A stretch of 64,000 nt of DNA from Atherix ibis (GCA_958298945.1 OY282608.1:59558951-59622950), one strand, 5' to 3'. Shown: positions 53,260 through 64,000, numbered from the stretch's first letter. The notes: generated from the sequence alone by a model not told the origin. Made by a program: numbers and translations.

Positions 53260-55910
53260 AAACCAACAAACCAACAAACCAACAAACCAACAAACGAACA
53301 AACCAACAAACCAACAAACGAACAAACCAACAAACCAACAAGCCAACAAATAAACAAACAAACAAACAAACAAACGAACTAACAAACCAACAAACCAACG
53401 AACCAACAAACCAACAAGCCAACAAGCTAACAAATCAACAAACCAACAAACCAACAAACCAACAAACCAACAAACCAACAAACCAACAAGCCAACAAACG
53501 AACAAACCAACAAATAAACAAACCAACAAACCAACAAACCAACAAACCAACAAACCAACAAACCAACAAACGAACAAACCAACAAACCAACAAGCCAACA
53601 AACAAACAAACCAACAAACGAACCAACAAACCAACAAACCAACAAACCAACAAACCAACAAACCAACAAACCAACAAACCAACAAACCAACAAACCAACA
53701 AACCAACAAACCAACAAACCAACAAACCAACAAACGAACAAACGAACAAACAAACAAACAAACAAACCAACAAACCAACAAGCCAACAAGCCAACAAACC
53801 AACAAGCCAACAATCGAACAAACCAACAAAGCAACAAACCAACAAACCAACAAACCAACAAACCAACAAACCAACAAACCAACAAACCAACGAACCAACA
53901 AACCAACAAGCTAACAAACCAAAAAACCAACAAACCAAAAAACCAACAAACCAACAAACGAACAAGCCAACAAACCAACAAACCAACAAACCAACAAACC
54001 AACAAACAAACAAACCAACAAACCAACAAGCAAACAAACTAACAAACCAACAAGTCAACAACCCAACAAGCCAACAAACCAACAAACCAACAAACCAACA
54101 AACCAACAAACCAACAAACCAACAAACCAACAACCCAACAAACCAACAAACCAACAAACCAACAAGCCAACAAACCAACAAGCCAACAAACGAACAAACC
54201 AACAAACAAACAAACCAACAAACCAACAAACCAACAAACCAACAAACCAACAAACGAACAAACCAACAAACCAAAAAGCCAACAAACAAACAAACCAACA
54301 AACAAACCAACAAACCAACAAACCAACAAACCAACAAACCAACAAACCAACAAACCAACAAACCAACAAACCAACAAACCAACAAACCAACAAACCAACA
54401 AACCAACAAACCAACAAACCAACAAACGAACAAACGAACAAACCAACAAACAAACAAACCAACAAACCAACAAACCAACAAACGAACAAACCAACATACC
54501 AACAAGCCAACAAACAAACAAACCAACAAACGAACCAACAAACCAACAAACCAACAAACCAACAAACCAACAAACCAACAAACCAACAAACCAACAAACC
54601 AACAAACCAACAAACCAACAAACGAACAAACGAACAAACAAACAAACAAACAAACCAACAAACCAACAAGCCAACAAGCCAACAAACCAACAAGCCAACA
54701 ATCGAACAAACCAACAAAGCAACAAACCAACAAACCAACAAACCAACAAACCAACAAACCAACAAACCAACAAACTAACAAACCAACAAACCAACAAACG
54801 AACAAACCAACAAACCAAAAAGCCAACAAACAAACAAACCAACAAACAAACCAACAAACCAACAAACCAACAAACCAACAAACCAACAAACCAACAAACC
54901 AACAAACCAACAAACCAACAAACCAACAAACCAACAAACCAACAAACCAACAAACCAACAAACCAACAAACGAACAAACGAACAAACCAACAAACAAACA
55001 AACCAACAAACCAACAAGCCAACAAGCCAACAAACCAACAAGCCAACAAACGAACAAACCAACAAACCAACAAACCAACAAACCAACAAACCAACAAACC
55101 AACAAACCAACAAACCAACAAACCAACAAACCAACAAACCAACAAACCAACAAACCAACAAACCAACAAACCAACAAACCAACAAACGAACAAACAAAAA
55201 CCAACAAACGAACAAACCAACAAACCAACAAACCAACAAACCTACAAACCAACAAACCAACAAACCAACAAACCAACAAACCAACAAACCAACAAACCAA
55301 TAAACCAACAAGCCCACAAGCCAACAAGCCAACAAACCAACAAGCCAACAAACCAACAAACCAACAAACCAACAAACCAACAAACGAACAAACCAACAAG
55401 CTAACAAGCCAACAAACCAGAAAACCAACAAGCCAACAAACCAACAAACCAACAAACCAACAAACAAACAAGCCAACAAGCCAACAAACCAACAAACGAA
55501 CAAACCAACAAGCCAACAAGCCAACAAACCAAAAAACCAACAAGCCAACAAACCAACAAACCAACAAACCAACAAACGAACAAACCAACAAACGAACAAA
55601 CCAACAAACCAACAAACCAACAAACCAACAAGCCAACAAACCAACAAGCCAACAAACCAACAAACCAAGAAACCAACAAACCAACAAACCAACAAACCAA
55701 CAAACGAACAAACCAACAAACCAACAAACGAACAAACCAACAAACCAACAAGCCAACAAACAAACAAACAAACAAACAAACAAACGAACTAACAAACCAA
55801 CAAACCAACGAACCAACAAACCAACAAGCCAACAAGCTAACAAATCAACAAACCAACAAACCAACAAACCAACAAACCAACAAGCCAACAAACGAACAAA
55901 CCAACAAATA
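52900..55910. repeat. 2.41-kb repeat pair
   Basis: AAGCCCAC (52,900 and 55,310), AAGCTAAC (52,988 and 55,398), AAACGAACTAAC (53,372 and 55,782) and the next AAGCTAAC (53,424 and 55,834) pair at 2,410 bp; AAATAAAC (53,512 and 55,906) pairs at 2,394. In both copies serial AAAC precedes GAACTAAC, with one AAAT in the first. From AAGCCCAC to GAACTAAC is 472 bp in each. Confidence 0.87.
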
Positions 55911-57049
55911 AACAAACCAACAAACCAACAAACCAACAAACCAACAAACCAACAAACCAACAAACCAACAAACGAACAAACCAACAAACCAACAAGCCAA
56001 CAAACAAACAAACCAACAAACGAACCAACAAACCAACAAACCAACAAACCAACAAACCAACAAACCAACAAACCAACAAACCAACAAACCAACAAACCAA
56101 CAAACCAACAAACGAACAAACGAACAAACAAACAAACAAACAAACCAACAAACCAACAAGCCAACAAGCCAACAAACCAACAAGCCAACAATCGAACAAA
56201 CCAGCAAAGCAACAAACCAACAAACCAACAAACCAACAAACCAACAAACCAACAAACCAACAAACCAACGAACCAACAAACCAACAAGCTAACAAACCAA
56301 AAAACCAACAAACCAAAAAACCAACAAACCAACAAACGAACAAGCCTACAAACCAACAAACCAACAAACCAACAAACCAACAAACAAACAAACCAACAAA
56401 CCAACAAGCAAACAAACTAACAAACCAACAAGTCAACAACCCAACAAGCCAACAAACCAACAAACCAACAAACCAACAAACCAACAAACCAACAAACCAA
56501 CAAACCAAAAAACCAACAACCCAACAAACCAACAAACCAACAAACCAACAAGCCAACAAACCAACAAGCCAACAAACGAACAAACCAACAAACAAACAAA
56601 CCAACAAACCAACAAACCAACAAACCAACAAACCAACAAACCAACAAACCAACAAACGAACAAACCAACAAACCAAAAAGCCAACAAACAAACAAACCAA
56701 CAAACAAACCAACAAACCAACAAACCAACAAACCAACAAACCAACAAACCAACAAACCAACAAACCAACAAACCAACAAACCAACAAACCAACAAACCAA
56801 CAAACCAACAAACCAACAAACGAACAAACGAACAAACCAACAAACAAACAAACCAACAAACCAACAAGCCAACAAGCCAACAAACCAACAAGCCAACAAA
56901 CGAACAAACCAACAAACCAACAAACCAACAAACCAACAAACCAACAAACCAACAAACCAACAAACCAACAAACCAACAAACCAACAAACCAACAAACCAA
57001 CAAACCAACAAACCAACAAACCAACAAACCAACAAACCAACAAACCAAC

Positions 57050-57175
57050 AAACGAACAAACAAAAACCAACAAACGAACAAACCAACAAACCAACACACC
57101 AACAAACCAACAAACCAACCAACCAACAAACCAACAAACGAACAAACCAACAAACCAACAAGCCAACAAGCTTAC
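57050..57175. repeat. CAAAAACC cassette
   Basis: AAACGAACAAACAAAAACC at 57,050 and AAGCTTAC at 57,168 (118 bp; other copies have AAGCCTAC). A degenerate relative at 55,184 has the start motif but not the 118-bp closure. Confidence 0.87.
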
Positions 57176-58413
57176 AAACCAACAAACGAACAAACCAACA
57201 AGCCAACAAGCCAACAAACCAAAAAACCAACAAGCCAACAAACCAACAAACCAAAAAACCAACAAACGAACAAGCCAACAAACCAACAAACCAACAAACC
57301 AACAAACCAACAAACCAACAAACCAACAAACGAACAAACCAACAAACCAATAAACCAACAAACAAATAAACCTACAAACCAACAAACCAACAAACCAACA
57401 AACCAACAAACCAACAAACCAACAAACCAACAAACCAACAAACCAACAAACCAACAAACCAACAAACCAACAAACCAACAAACCAACAAAATAACAAACC
57501 AGCAAACCAACAAACCAACAAACCAACAAACCAACAAACCAACAAACCAACAAACCAACAAACCAACAAACCAACAAACCAACAAACCAACAAGCCAACA
57601 AACCAACAAACCAACAAACCAACAAACCAACAAACCAACAAACCAACAAACCAACAAACCAACAAACCAACAAACCAACAAACCAACAAACCAACAAACC
57701 CACAAACCAACAAACCAACAAACGAACAAACCAACAAACCAACAAGCGCACAAGCCAACAAGCCAACAAACCAACAAACCAACAAACCAACAAACCAACA
57801 AACCAACAAACCAACAAACGAACAAACCAACAAACCAACAAACCAACAAACCAACAAACCAACAAACCAACAAACCAACAAACCAACAAACCAACAAACC
57901 AACAAACCAACAAACCAACAAACCAACAAACCAACAAACCAACAAACCAACAAACCAACAAACCAACAAACCAACAAACCAACAAACCAACAAACCAACA
58001 AACCAACAAACGAACAAACAAAAACCAACAAACGAACAAACCAACAAACGAACAAACCAACAAACCAACAAGCCAACAAGCCTACAAACCAACAAACGAA
58101 CAAACCAACAAGCCAACAAGCCAACAAACCAAAAAACCAACAAGCCAACAAACCAACAAACCAAAAAACCAACAAACGAACAAGCCAACAAACCAACAAA
58201 CCAACAAACCAACAAACCAACAAACCAACAAACCAACAAACGAACAAACCAACAAACCAATAAACCAACAAACAATTAAACCTACAAACCAACAAACCAA
58301 CAAACCAACAAACCAACAAACCAACAAACCAACAAACCAACAAACCAACAAACCAACAAACCAACAAACCAACAAACCAACAAACCAACAAACCAACAAA
58401 ATAACAAACCAGC
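57168..58413. repeat. 910-bp tandem duplication
   Basis: AAGCTTAC and AAGCCTAC (57,168 and 58,078), AAATAAAC and AATTAAAC (57,364 and 58,274) and AAAATAAC followed by AAACCAGC (57,488 and 58,398) pair at exactly 910 bp. The period is 6 mod 8, as expected because each copy contains the register-shifting CAAAAACC motif (57,050 and 58,008). Confidence 0.9.
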
Positions 58414-59569
58414 AAACCAACAAACCAACAAACCAACAAACCAACAAACCAACAAACCAACAAACCAACAAACCAACAAACCAACAAACCAACAAACCAA
58501 CAAACCAACAAACCAACAAACCAACAAACCAACAAACCAACAAACCAACAAACCAACAAACCATCAAACCAACAAACCAACAAACCAACAAACCAACAAA
58601 CCATCAAACCAACAAACCAACAAACCAACAAACCAACAAACCAACAAACCAACAAACGAACAAACCAACAAACCAACAAGCCCACAAGCCAACAAGCCAA
58701 CAAACCAACAAACCAACAAACCAACAAACCAACAAACCAACAAACCAACAAACCAACAAACGAAGAAACCAACAAGCCAACAAGCCAACAAACCAAAAAA
58801 CCAACAAGCCAACAAACCAACAAACCAACAAACCAACAAACCAACAAACCAACAAACCAACAAACGAACAAACCAACAAACCAACAAACCAACAAACCAA
58901 TAAGCCAACAAAATAACAAGCCAACAAACCAACAAACCAACAAACCAAGAAACCAACAAACCAACAAACCAACAAACCAACAAACGAACAAACCAACAAA
59001 CCAACAAACGAACAAACCAACAAACCAACAAGCCAACAAGCAAACAAACCAACAAACGAACCAACAAACCAACAAACCAACGAACCAACAAACCAACAAG
59101 CCAACAAGCCAACAATTCAACAAACCAACAAACCAACAAACCAACAAACCAACAAACCAACAAGCCAACAAACGAACAAACCAACAAATAAACAAACCAA
59201 CAAACCAACAAACCAACAAACCAACAAACCAACAAACCAACAAACGAACAAACCAACAAACCAACAAGCCAACAAGCCTACAAACCAACAAACGAACAAA
59301 CCAACAAGCCAACAAGCCAACAAACCAAAAAACCAACAAGCCAACAAACCAACAAACCAAAAAACCAACAAACGAACAAGCCAACAAACCAACAAACCAA
59401 CAAACCAACAAACCAACAAACCAACAAACCAACAAACGAACAAACCAACAAACCAATAAACCAACAAACAAATAAACCTACAAACCAACAAACCAACAAA
59501 CCAACAAACCAACAAACCAACAAACCAACAAACCAACAAACCAACAAACCAACAAACCAACAAACCACC

Positions 59570-59793
59570 AAACCAACAAACCAACAAACCAACAAACCAA
59601 CAAACCAACAAACCAACAAACCAACAAACCAACAAACCAACAAACCAACAAACCAACAAACCAACAAACCAACAAACCAACAAACCAACAAACCAACAAA
59701 CCAACAAACCAACAAACCAACAAACCAACAAACCAACAAACCAACAAACCAACAAACCAACAAACCAACAAACCAACAAACCAACAAACCAAC
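59570..59793. repeat. Pure AAACCAAC run, 28 units
   Basis: It lies between AAACCACC (59,562) and AAATCAAC (59,794). Runs of 26 and 25 units at 47,472-47,679 and 52,020-52,219 also begin right after AAACCACC. Confidence 0.92.
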
Positions 59794-59881
59794 AAATCAA
59801 CAAACCAACAAACCAACAAACCAACAAACCAACAAACCAACAAACCAACAAACCAGCAAACCAACAAACCAACAAACCAAC

Positions 59882-60365
59882 AAGCCCACAAGCCAACAAG
59901 CCAACAAACCAACAAGCCAACAAACCAACAAACCAACAAACCAACAAACCAACAAACCAACAAACGAACAAACCAACAAGCTAACAAGCCAACAAACCAA
60001 AAAACCAACAAGCCAACAAACCAACAAACCAACAAACCAACAAGCCAACAAGCCAACAAACCAACAAACGAACAAACCAACAAGCCAACAAGCCAACAAA
60101 CCAAAAAACCAACAAGCCAACAAACCAACAAACCAACAAACCAACAAACGAACAAACCAACAAACGAACAAACCAACAAACCAACAAACCAACAAACCAA
60201 CAAGCCAACAAACCAACAAGCCAACAAACCAACAAACCAACACACCAAGAAACCAACAAACCAACAAACCAACAAACCAACAAACGAACAAACCAACAAA
60301 CCAACAAACGAACAAACCAACAAACCAACAAGCCAACAAACAAACAAACCAACAAACGAACTAAC
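59882..60365. repeat. Distal GCCCAC-GAACTAAC module
   Basis: AAGCCCAC 59,882, AAACGAAC (CpG state) at 60,146 and AAACGAACTAAC 60,354 (+472). A private ACACCAAG occurs near 60,242. A lone AAGCCCAC follows at 60,806. Confidence 0.86.
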
Positions 60366-61773
60366 AAACCAACAAACCAACGAACCAACAAACCAACAAA
60401 CCAACAAGCCAACAAACGAACAAACCAACAAATAAACAAACCAACAAACCAACAAACCAACAAACCAACAAACCAACAAACCAACAAACCAACAAACGAA
60501 CAAACCAACAAACCAACAAGCCAACAAACGAACAAACCAACAAATAAACAAACCAACAAACCAACAAACCAACAAACCAACAAACCAACAAACCAACAAA
60601 CCAACAAACCAACAAACCAACAAACCAACAAACCAACAAACCAACAAACCAACAAACGAACAAACGAACAAACGAACAAACAAACAAACAAACAAACCAA
60701 CAAACCAACAAGCCAACAAGCCAACAAACCAACAAGCCAACAATCGAATAAATCAACAAAGCAACAAACCAACAAACCAACAAACCAACAAACCAACAAA
60801 CCAACAAGCCCACAAGCCAACAAGCTAACAAATCAACAAACCAACAAACCAACAAACCAACAAGCCAACAAACGAACAAACCAACAAATAAACAAACCAA
60901 CAAACCAACAAACCAACAAACCAACAAACCAACAAACCAACAAAAGAACAAACCAACAAACCAACAAGCCAACAAACAAACAAACCAACAAACGAACCAA
61001 CGAACCAACAAACCAACAAACCAACAAACCAACAAACCAACAAACCAACAAACCAACAAACCAACAAACCAACAAACCAACAAACCAACAAACCAACAAA
61101 CGAACAAACGAACAAACAAACAAACAAACAAACCAACTAACCAACAAGCCAACAAGCCAACAAACCAACAAGCCAACAATCGAACAAACCAACAAAGCAA
61201 CAAAGCAACAAACCAACAAACCAACAAACCAACAAACCAACAAACCAACAAACCAACAAGCTAACAAACCAAAAAACCAACAAACCAAAAAACCAACAAA
61301 CCAACAAACGAACAAGCCAACAAACCAACAAACCAACAAACCAACAAACCAACAAACAAACAAACCAACAAACCAACAAGCAAACAAACTAACAAACCAA
61401 CAAGTCAACAACCCAACAAGCCAACAAACCAACAAACCAACAAACCAGCAAACCAACAAACCAACAAACCAACAAACCAACAACCCAACAAACCAACAAA
61501 CCAACAAACCAACAAGCCAACAAACCAACAAGCCAACAAACGAACAAACCATCAAACAAACAAACACACAAACCAACAAACCAACAAACCAACAAACCAA
61601 CAAACGAACAAACCAACAAACCAAAAAGCCAACAAACAAACAAAACAACAAACAAACCAACAAACCAACAAACCAACAAACCAACAAACCAACAAACCAA
61701 CAAACCAACAAACCAACAAACCAACAAACCAACAAACCAACAAACCAACAAACCAACAAACTAACAAACCAAC

Positions 61774-61899
61774 AAACGAACAAACAAAAACCAACAAACG
61801 AACAAACCAACAAACCAACACACCAACAAACCAACAAACCAACCAACCAACAAACCAACAAACGAACAAACCAACAAACCAACAAGCCAACAAGCCTAC
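61774..61899. repeat. CAAAAACC cassette
   Basis: AAACGAACAAACAAAAACC at 61,774; AAGCCTAC at 61,892 (118 bp). An AAACTAAC unit lies 16 bp upstream of the start. Confidence 0.88.
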
Positions 61900-62940
61900 A
61901 AACCAACAAACGAACAAACCAACAAGCCAACAAGCCAACAAACCAAAAAACCAACAAGCCAACAAACCAATTAACCAAAAAACCAACAACCCAACAAACC
62001 AACAAACCAACAAACCAACAAACCAACAAACCAACAAACCAACAAACGAACAAACCAACAAACCAATAAACCAACAAACAAATAAACCTACAAACCAACA
62101 AACCAACAAACCAACAAACCAACAAACCAACAAACCAACAAACCAACAAACCAACAAACCAACAAACCAACAAACCAACAAACCAACAAACCAACAAACC
62201 AACAAACCAACAAAATAACAAACCAGCAAACCAACAAACCGACAAACCAACAAACCAACAAACCAACAAACCAACAAACCAACAAACCAACAAACCAACA
62301 AACCAACAAACCAACAAACCAACAAACCAACAAACCAACAAACCAACAAACCAACAAACCAACAAACCAACAAACCAACAAACCAACAAACCAACAAACC
62401 AACAAACCAACAAACCAACAAACCAACAAACCAACAAACCAACAAACCAACAAACGAACAAACCAACAAACCAACAAGCCCACAAGCCAACAAGCCAACA
62501 AACCAACAAACCAACAAACCAACAAACCAACAAACCAACAAAACAAACAAACCAACAAACGAACAAACCAACAAACCAACAAACCAACAAACCAACAAAC
62601 CAACAAACCAACAAACCAACAAACCAACAAACCAACAAACCAACAAACCAACAAACCAACAAACGAACAAACGAACAAACGAACAAACCAACAAACCAAC
62701 AAGCCAACAAGCCAACAAACCAACAAGCCAACAAACGAACAAACCAACAAACCAACAAACCAACAAACCAACAAACCAACAAACCAACAAACCAACAAAC
62801 CAACAAACCAACAAACCAACAAACCAACAAACCAACAAACCAACAAACCAACAAACCAACAAACCAACAAACCAACAAACCAACAAACCAACAAACCAAC
62901 AAACCAACAAACCAACAAACCAACAAACCAACAAACCAAC

Positions 62941-63066
62941 AAACGAACAAACAAAAACCAACAAACGAACAAACCAACAAACCAGCACACCAACAAACCA
63001 ACAAACCAACCAACCAACAAACCAACAAACGAACAAACCAACAAACCAACAAGCCAACAAGCCTAC
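62941..63066. repeat. CAAAAACC cassette (CAGCACACC variant)
   Basis: AAACGAACAAACAAAAACC at 62,941 and AAGCCTAC at 63,059 (118 bp). CCAGCACACC replaces CCAACACACC, a change shared only with the next copy. Confidence 0.88.
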
Positions 63067-63883
63067 AAACCAACAAACGAACAAACCAACAAGCCAACAA
63101 GCCAACAAACCAACAAACCAACAAACCAACAAACCAACAAACCAACAAAATAACAAACCAGCAAACCAACAAACCGACAAACCAACAAACCAACAAACCA
63201 ACAAACCAACAAACCAACAAACCAACAAACCAACAAACCAACAAACCAACAAACCAACAAACCAACAAACCAACAAACCAACAAACCAACAAACCAACAA
63301 ACCAACAAACCAACAAACCAACAAACCAACAAACCAACAAACCAACAAACCAACAAACCAACAAACCAACAAACCAACAAACCAACAAACGAACAAACCA
63401 ACAAACCAACAAGCCCACAAGCCAACAAGCCAACAAACCAACAAACCAACAAACCAACAAACCAACAAACCAACAAACCAACAAAACAAACAAACCAACA
63501 AACGAACAAACCAACAAACCAACAAACCAACAAACCAACAAACCAACAAACCAACAAACCAACAAACCAACAAACCAACAAACCAACAAACCAACAAACC
63601 AACAAACGAACAAACGAACAAACGAACAAACCAACAAACCAACAAGCCAACAAGCCAACAAACCAACAAGCCAACAAACGAACAAACCAACAAACCAACA
63701 AACCAACAAACCAACAAACCAACAAACCAACAAACCAACAAACCAACAAACCAACAAACCAACAAACCAACAAACCAACAAACCAACAAACCAACAAACC
63801 AACAAACCAACAAACCAACAAACCAACAAACCAACAAACCAACAAACCAACAAACCAACAAACCAACAAACCAACAAACCAAC

Positions 63884-64000
63884 AAACGAACAAACAAAAA
63901 CCAACAAACGAACAAACCAACAAACCAGCACACCAACAAACCAACAAACCAACCAACCAACAAACCAACAAACGAACAAACCAACAAACCAACAAGCCAA
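63884..64000. repeat. CAAAAACC cassette, cut by window end
   Basis: It matches the 62,941 cassette unit for unit up to the last base. The closing AAGCCTAC would begin at about 64,002, outside the window. Confidence 0.87.

Larger units (their letters stand above)
1..64000. repeat. 8-bp satellite array, unit AAACCAAC / GTTGGTTT
   Basis: Every part of the window reads as AAACCAAC or a unit one or two substitutions away. The commonest variants are AAACGAAC, AAGCCAAC and AAACAAAC; rarer ones are AAACCAAA, AAACCAAG, AAACCAAT, AAATCAAC, AAACTAAC, AAATGAAC, AATCCAAC and AAAGCAAC. Orientation never flips. The plus strand is almost only A and C, with G and T confined to variant units, so the minus strand is G/T-rich. 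Unit register moves mainly by whole units or by 4-bp half units; shifts of other sizes are few and localised. No stretch of non-repeat DNA was seen, so every gene-free interval in the window is this satellite. Both ends lie inside the array, so its full length is unknown. I do not recognise the unit as a named satellite or telomere repeat. Confidence 0.98.
62212..64000. repeat. 935-943-bp tandem duplication at the right end
   Basis: AAAATAAC then AAACCAGC (62,212 and 63,147), AAACCGAC (62,236 and 63,171) and AAGCCCAC (62,476 and 63,411) pair at 935 bp; AAAACAAAC (62,541 and 63,484), CAAAAACC (62,941 and 63,884) and CCAGCACACC (62,981 and 63,924) pair at 943 bp. Both copies hold the same 26-unit (62,244; 63,179) and 25-unit (62,741; 63,684) pure runs. 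I saw no internal difference except one extra unit in the second copy. The window ends inside it. Confidence 0.92.

Noticed and set aside
60833..64000. Minus-strand ORF of about 1,055 residues, and the many similar long minus-strand ORFs across the window
   Set aside because: All are the octapeptide LLVCWFVG with point variants. They overlap in all three frames, usually start at TTG, and end where a T-bearing variant unit makes a stop. No codon signal, domain or ribosome-binding context is present.
1..64000. Telomeric repeat
   Set aside because: The unit does not match the telomere families I know (TTAGGG, TTAGG, TTTAGGG, TTAGGC types), and the dense variant and HOR structure is unlike telomerase-made ends. 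A diverged telomere-like satellite cannot be excluded.
1..64000. CRISPR array
   Set aside because: Repeats are contiguous 8-mers with no unique spacers.
1..64000. Antifreeze, silk or other low-complexity structural protein gene
   Set aside because: Real repetitive genes keep one frame and use indels of multiples of 3. Here indels are multiples of 4 or 8 and the frame is not protected.
1..64000. Pure sequencing or assembly artefact
   Set aside because: Rare variants recur at fixed unit spacings over hundreds of bases and the indel classes are regular, which an error process would not give. Local copy numbers, especially at 25.7-32.7 kb and after 62 kb, could still be misassembled.

Overview
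The whole window is one tandem repeat. From the first base to the last it is an array of the 8-bp unit AAACCAAC (complement GTTGGTTT), roughly 8,000 units in a single orientation, with no unique DNA inside and no array edge at either end. I found no protein gene, RNA gene, transposon, CRISPR, promoter or terminator. The many long open frames are a property of the repeat: 8 is not a multiple of 3, the pure unit has no stop codon in any frame of either strand, and every frame reads the same octapeptide (LLVCWFVG on the minus strand, KPTNQQTN on the plus strand). A short-unit array this long with nested higher-order structure points to eukaryotic heterochromatin or another satellite region. CpG-to-TpG changes at fixed slots suggest, but do not prove, CpG methylation. 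I cannot name the organism.

The array is not uniform. Variant units act as landmarks and show a hierarchy: a 4-bp half unit, the 8-bp unit, cassettes of about 0.1 to 0.6 kb, modules of about 0.75 to 1 kb, a higher-order repeat (HOR) of about 4.2 kb, and a partial duplication on a 20.5 to 22.5 kb scale. Landmarks used here: GCCCAC (unit AAGCCCAC), GAACTAAC (AAACGAACTAAC), AAAGC (AAAGCAAC then AAACGAAT), ATTAAC (AAATTAAC), TTAC (ACTAACTTAC), CAAAAACC (the register-shifting AAACAAAAACC), and CACCAACCC (AAACCACC then AACCCAAC).

Layout: 1-0.72 kb, half-unit-rich opening with a 336-bp period; 0.8-3.6 kb, a block copied again at 20.6-25.6 kb; 3.6-5.4 kb, a block resembling the start of the 25.7-32.7 kb domain; 5.44, 9.96 and 14.19 kb, three TTAC cassettes that start successive HOR copies; 16.1-19.9 kb, tandem duplications of 1.8 and 1.98 kb; 20.6-25.6 kb, second copy of the opening block with its own internal duplication; 25.7-32.7 kb, seven CACCAACCC modules of about 0.7-1.0 kb; 32.7 and 36.7 kb, two more TTAC cassettes, the second followed by a 1.38-kb tandem duplication; 41.8 and 44.3 kb, degraded TTAC cassettes; 44.5-64 kb, a distal family dominated by CAAAAACC cassettes and tandem duplications of 0.59, 0.91, 0.94, 2.0 and 2.4 kb.

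Nothing here works as a gene set. The biological content is the satellite itself and the record of unequal exchange and amplification in it. Coordinates were read by eye from the sequence; landmark positions should be good to a few bases, block edges to one or two units.
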